DNA from: Tissierellia bacterium
GTDB taxonomy: Bacteria > Bacillota_A > Clostridia > Tissierellales > Peptoniphilaceae
NCBI GenBank assembly: GCA_012728775.1
Contig: JAAYEN010000016.1
Span: 1 to 7,978 of the forward strand
Direction: 5' to 3'
Length of the DNA: 7,978 nucleotides
Each line of letters opens with the position of its first letter. Position 1 is the stretch's first letter. Below the pieces are notes generated by a model. The model had not been told where the DNA came from and did not search any database. It saw nothing but the letters and a program-made list of their open reading frames with translations. Position numbers and translations under genes: made by a program. Below, piece after piece: positions 5,687 to 7,978 of the stretch.

Positions 5687-5887
5687 GTGCTATATGGATT
5701 TAAATATAAACCGTCAGTAAATATAAGAAGTAAATATCTAGAATTACTTCAAACTCTTTTAGATGCAGAAGATGATGTCATAAATGGAAGAGTAGGTTCA
5801 ATGACAGAATCTATAAACGAGCTTCGTGAATCTTTAGAAAATAAAAAGAAGAGAGTATCAAAATTTAATATAAGTATCACGCAATAG
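5687..5887 (+). pseudogene. Degenerate Phd/YefM-like antitoxin
   Basis: The open frame (66 codons from GTG 5687) contains KPSVNIRSKY, resembling the N-terminus of Phd/YefM antitoxins (x-KPSxDxRNxY), joined directly to LLDAEDDVINGRVGS and INELRESLE, resembling their C-terminal tail. The central DNA-binding and dimer part, roughly 40 residues, is missing. The plausible start, ATG at 5694 with AGAGGTG 4 nt upstream, reads MDLNIN then stops after 8 codons. Restoring one A in the ATATAAACCG run would give MDLNIKPSVNIRSKY in one frame. So there are probably two lesions, an internal deletion and a 1-nt deletion. No toxin gene follows: the lysine promoter begins 36 bp downstream. The family match is by eye, so a short functional protein from GTG remains possible. 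Confidence 0.55.
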
Positions 5888-5922
5888 CCTTAAGCTCCAT
5901 AAAGAAAATATATTATCAATCC

Positions 5923-5951
5923 TTGACTAATCTTTCTTTTTCCTATATAGT
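5923..5951 (+). promoter_or_regulatory. Promoter of the lysine riboswitch/transport operon
   Basis: TTGACT (5923-5928), exactly 17 bp, TATAGT (5946-5951): a near-consensus housekeeping sigma factor promoter. Transcription should begin near 5958, about 34 nt before the first conserved riboswitch bases. Confidence 0.85.
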
Positions 5952-5984
5952 TAGTTGAAACTAAATAATGATTGCATTGAATTT

Positions 5985-6165
5985 CAATGCAGATAGAGGT
6001 CGCGAAGTACAAGAGTATATCTTTAATGTCTCCCCAAAGATTAAGATAAAAGATAGAAAGGGTTCATTCGCCGAAGGGTACCGAAAATGGGATCGGTATT
6101 ACTGGGCATTTGGAGAATATCTAAATGACTGTCATGAGTCTTATCGTGATGAGCTATCAAAAGTT
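5985..6165 (+). ncRNA. Lysine riboswitch (L-box) aptamer
   Basis: A cis-acting RNA that binds lysine and controls the downstream uptake genes. Conserved blocks occur in the right order and spacing: GATAGAGGTCGCGA (5992-6005), AAGAGTA (6011-6017), GAAAGGG (6056-6062), CGCCGAAG (6069-6076), ATCGGTATTACTGGGC (6092-6107), GACTGTCA (6127-6134) and GAGCTATC (6151-6158), matching the Bacillus lysC L-box that I recall. P1 forms between GATAG (5992) and CTATC (6154), and P4 between GGTACCG and CGGTATT. A promoter lies upstream and a terminator downstream, and the next gene is an amino acid transporter. A frame open across the element (ATG 5968) is a by-product. The exact ends are approximate. Confidence 0.95.
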
Positions 6166-6183
6166 ATGATACTAAATGTATTT

Positions 6184-6213
6184 AAAGCTTTGGATATGCT
6201 CCAGAGCTTTTTT
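6184..6213 (+). terminator. Riboswitch-controlled intrinsic terminator
   Basis: AAAGCTTTGGA (6184-6194) pairs with TCCAGAGCTTT (6200-6210) across a 5-nt loop (11 bp, one G-T), running into six Ts (6208-6213). It lies between the aptamer and the first transporter gene and is therefore the OFF switch. In the alternative fold, GAGCTATCA (6151-6159) can pair with TGATA (6168-6172) and with AGCTT (6186-6190), joining the 3' strand of P1 to the terminator's left arm as an antiterminator. Lysine binding would hold P1 together and favour termination. Confidence 0.88.
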
Positions 6214-6265
6214 AAATTAGTAGCATCATCGAGACCACCTCTTATCAAATTACAAGGAGGAAGTT

Positions 6266-7099
6266 ATGAAGTTAAGAAGAATGTCGTTAATGATTTTGGT
6301 GTTGGTACTTGCACTTGCGTTTACTGCTTGTTCAGGTGGCGGTGGAAAGTCTAGTGGAAAAGAACAACTAAAAGTAGGTATGGAATGTGATTACGCTCCA
6401 TTTAACTGGACCCAAGCCAATGACGCAAATGGCGGATATGCCATAGGCGGAGGAGAATTCGCTGGTGGATATGACGTAGAAATTGCAAAAAGAATTGCTG
6501 ACTCTATGGATAAAGAATTGGTAATTGTAAAAACTGTTTGGGATGGATTAACTCCTGCTATTACATCAGGAAAAATCGACCTTATCATCGCAGGTATGAG
6601 TCCTACTAAAGATAGAAAAACTACTATAGATTTTTCAGATGCATATTACGTAAGTGAATATGTAATGGTAGTTAGAAATGATGGAGAATTTGCAGATGCT
6701 GCTTCTCTAGATGCTTTTTCAAATAAAAAGGTTTCTGCACAGTTAAACACTTTCAACTACGAGTTAGTTGACCAAGTTCCAAGTGTGCAAAAGGAACAAG
6801 CACTAGAAACATTTTCAGCCCTTATGGTAGCTTTGGAATCAGGAAAAATCGATGGATATATAGCTGAAATACCTGCTGCAAAATCAGCTGTAACAGCTAA
6901 TCCAAATTTAACTTATGTAGAGTTTCCAGAAGGATCTGGATTCGAAGCTAGCATGGAAGATGCATCCGTCGCTGTTGGGGTTAACAAGGGAAATGAAGAG
7001 CTATTAGAAGCAGTTAACAATGCACTTGCTGAAATCGACAACGCCCAAAGAGAATCTTTAATGGAAGATGCTTTAAATAATCAACCACTTACAAACTAG
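6266..7099 (+). CDS. Lysine ABC transporter, substrate-binding lipoprotein
   Basis: Extracytoplasmic binding protein of the SBP_bac_3 family, 277 aa. Its signal peptide (LRRMSLMILVLVLALAFTAC) ends at a lipobox with C22, which would be lipid-anchored to the membrane. The mature domain shows CDYAPFNW (41-48), GGYDVEIAKRIA (67-78), GMSPTKDRK with R117, the residue that in this family holds the ligand carboxylate, FSDAYY (123-128), and KIDGYIAE with D196 near the amino-group position. Ligand specificity is taken from the lysine riboswitch in the leader, since the family also includes Arg, His and Glu binders. AAGGAGG lies 5 nt before the ATG. It is the first gene of a three-gene operon with a permease and an ATPase. 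Confidence 0.93.
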   Translation: MKLRRMSLMILVLVLALAFTACSGGGGKSSGKEQLKVGMECDYAPFNWTQANDANGGYAIGGGEFAGGYDVEIAKRIADSMDKELVIVKTVWDGLTPAITSGKIDLIIAGMSPTKDRKTTIDFSDAYYVSEYVMVVRNDGEFADAASLDAFSNKKVSAQLNTFNYELVDQVPSVQKEQALETFSALMVALESGKIDGYIAEIPAAKSAVTANPNLTYVEFPEGSGFEASMEDASVAVGVNKGNEELLEAVNNALAEIDNAQRESLMEDALNNQPLTN

Positions 7100-7108
7100 G
7101 AGATATAA

Positions 7109-7882
7109 ATGGAAAGAAGTTTTTTTGAATGGGTTAGTTTTTTATTAGATCAATACGGCAATCTATTTTTACGAGGGACAATTAATACAATTATTATAGC
7201 GATTTTGGGTACAGTATTTGGATTTTTTATTGGAATGTTAGTAGCCGTTTTGAAAACTATTCCTGTGGAATCAGGAGATTCCAAAACAAAAAAATTCTTC
7301 CACAAAGCAATAGATATACTTTTAAATATCTATATACAAGTTCTCAGGGGCACGCCTATGATAGTGCAGTCCATGCTCTTTTATTACGGTGCCCTTCAGT
7401 ATTTCAACATAGATATTCCATCTATGCCAGCTGCGATAATTATCGTTTCGGTAAATACCGGAGCTTATATGGCTGAAATTATCCGTGGAGGAATCATCTC
7501 CATAGATAGCGGACAAATAGAAGGCGCTCTTTCTATTGGTATGACCCATTGGCAAGCTATGACAAATGTAGTAATGCCTCAAGCAGTAAGAAATATTATC
7601 CCATCTGTAGGCAACGAATTTATAGTAAATATAAAGGACAGTTCAGTTTTAAATATGATCTCTGTATCTGAGCTATTTTTCGTTTCAAAATCAGCTGCAG
7701 GAACTTATCTGAGATACTTCGAATCCTTTTTTATCGCTGCGTGTATATATCTGTTCTTGACTCTTACGATTTCTAAAATCTTGGAGATTGTGGAAAAGAG
7801 AATGGATGGACCAGATAGTTACACTATCCACGGTTCCCAAAGCGATTTTAAAGCTACGATAAAAACAGGAAGTGAGGGATAA
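7109..7882 (+). CDS. Lysine ABC transporter, permease
   Basis: Membrane subunit of the HisM/ArtQ polar amino acid family, 257 aa. Hydrophobic helices are seen at about 25-48, 70-96, 106-124 and 203-225, with the family signature LRGTP (79-83) at the start of the conserved core. The EAA loop that docks to the ATPase is EGALSIGMTHWQAMTNVVMP (138-157), followed by NEFIVNIKDSSVLNMIS. A single permease gene suggests a homodimeric pore. The AGGAG of its ribosome site overlaps the binding protein's stop codon, giving tight coupling. The start is ATG at 7109, and the ATPase gene begins 1 nt after its stop. Confidence 0.95.
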   Translation: MERSFFEWVSFLLDQYGNLFLRGTINTIIIAILGTVFGFFIGMLVAVLKTIPVESGDSKTKKFFHKAIDILLNIYIQVLRGTPMIVQSMLFYYGALQYFNIDIPSMPAAIIIVSVNTGAYMAEIIRGGIISIDSGQIEGALSIGMTHWQAMTNVVMPQAVRNIIPSVGNEFIVNIKDSSVLNMISVSELFFVSKSAAGTYLRYFESFFIAACIYLFLTLTISKILEIVEKRMDGPDSYTIHGSQSDFKATIKTGSEG

Positions 7883-7883
7883 T

Positions 7884-7978
7884 ATGTCAGAAAATATATT
7901 TAGTATAGAACATTTAGAAAAAAAGTTCGGAGACAACGAAGTCTTAAAGGATATAAATTTCAGTGTAGAAAAAGGAGA
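7884..7978 (+). CDS. Lysine ABC transporter, ATP-binding protein (start only)
   Basis: The first 31 codons, cut by the window end. They read MSENIFSIEHLEKKFGDNEV, then LKDINFSVEKG, the conserved N-terminal strand pattern of amino acid ABC ATPases just before the Walker A loop. GAGGG lies 5 nt before the ATG, and the gene starts 1 nt after the permease stop. It would energise the transporter by ATP hydrolysis. Identification rests on this short segment and operon position. Confidence 0.9.
   Translation, partial: MSENIFSIEHLEKKFGDNEVLKDINFSVEKG

Noticed and set aside
6061..6110. Possible T-box (GGGTACCG resembles part of GGGTGGNACCGCG)
   Set aside because: The T-box bulge is not matched, while all lysine riboswitch blocks are; the sequence forms P4 of the L-box.
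5968..6354. 128-codon plus-strand frame
   Set aside because: It spans the lysine riboswitch and its terminator, overlaps the binding-protein gene, has no ribosome site and no family resemblance.
7322..7936. Minus-strand frames under the permease and ATPase
   Set aside because: Shadows of genes with clear family motifs and ribosome sites.
1..7978. CRISPR arrays, tRNA, rRNA, insertion sequences
   Set aside because: No repeat-spacer pattern, cloverleaf, rRNA segment or transposase motif was seen.

Overview
The window comes from an AT-rich, low-GC Gram-positive bacterium. It has strong AGGAGG-type ribosome binding sites, GTG/TTG starts, a lipobox-type solute-binding lipoprotein, a lysine riboswitch and an AgrA/AgrC-type two-component system. 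The protein style recalls anaerobic Tissierellia/Clostridia such as Anaerococcus, Finegoldia or Peptoniphilus. That is an impression from the sequences, not a database result.

Left block (1-2310, all minus strand; in transcription order from high to low coordinates): a stand-alone 83-aa protein with a UvrD/PcrA C-terminal-like domain, then undecaprenyl-diphosphate phosphatase (uppP), an OmpR/PhoB-type response regulator, and the first ~134 codons of its sensor histidine kinase, which runs off the left edge. The kinase start is not obvious. The best candidate is a TTG inside the end of the regulator gene. This is ordinary envelope and signalling housekeeping.

Middle block (about 2400-5890) is the accessory-looking, visibly more AT-rich part. 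On the plus strand an AgrA-like LytTR response regulator and an AgrC-like HPK10-type kinase form a two-gene operon. Divergent from it, on the minus strand, is a possible operon of a 27-aa peptide ORF with a perfect AAGGAG site, a 55-58-aa two-helix membrane ORF and a 159-aa membrane protein, ending in a clean hairpin terminator. The shared intergenic region carries direct repeats with a 21-bp period, the geometry of LytTR-domain operators. A perfect 19-bp inverted repeat lies between the small ORFs and the 159-aa gene. I infer a peptide-sensing or bacteriocin-like signalling locus. The effector genes are not recognisable families to me. Downstream is a broken Phd/YefM-like antitoxin remnant.

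Right block (5920-7978, plus strand): a strong promoter, a clear lysine (L-box) riboswitch, an intrinsic terminator, and a polar amino acid ABC transporter (binding lipoprotein, permease, start of the ATPase). The riboswitch identifies the cargo as lysine: when lysine is abundant the terminator should form and the uptake genes are shut off. A 128-codon open frame across the riboswitch is not a gene.
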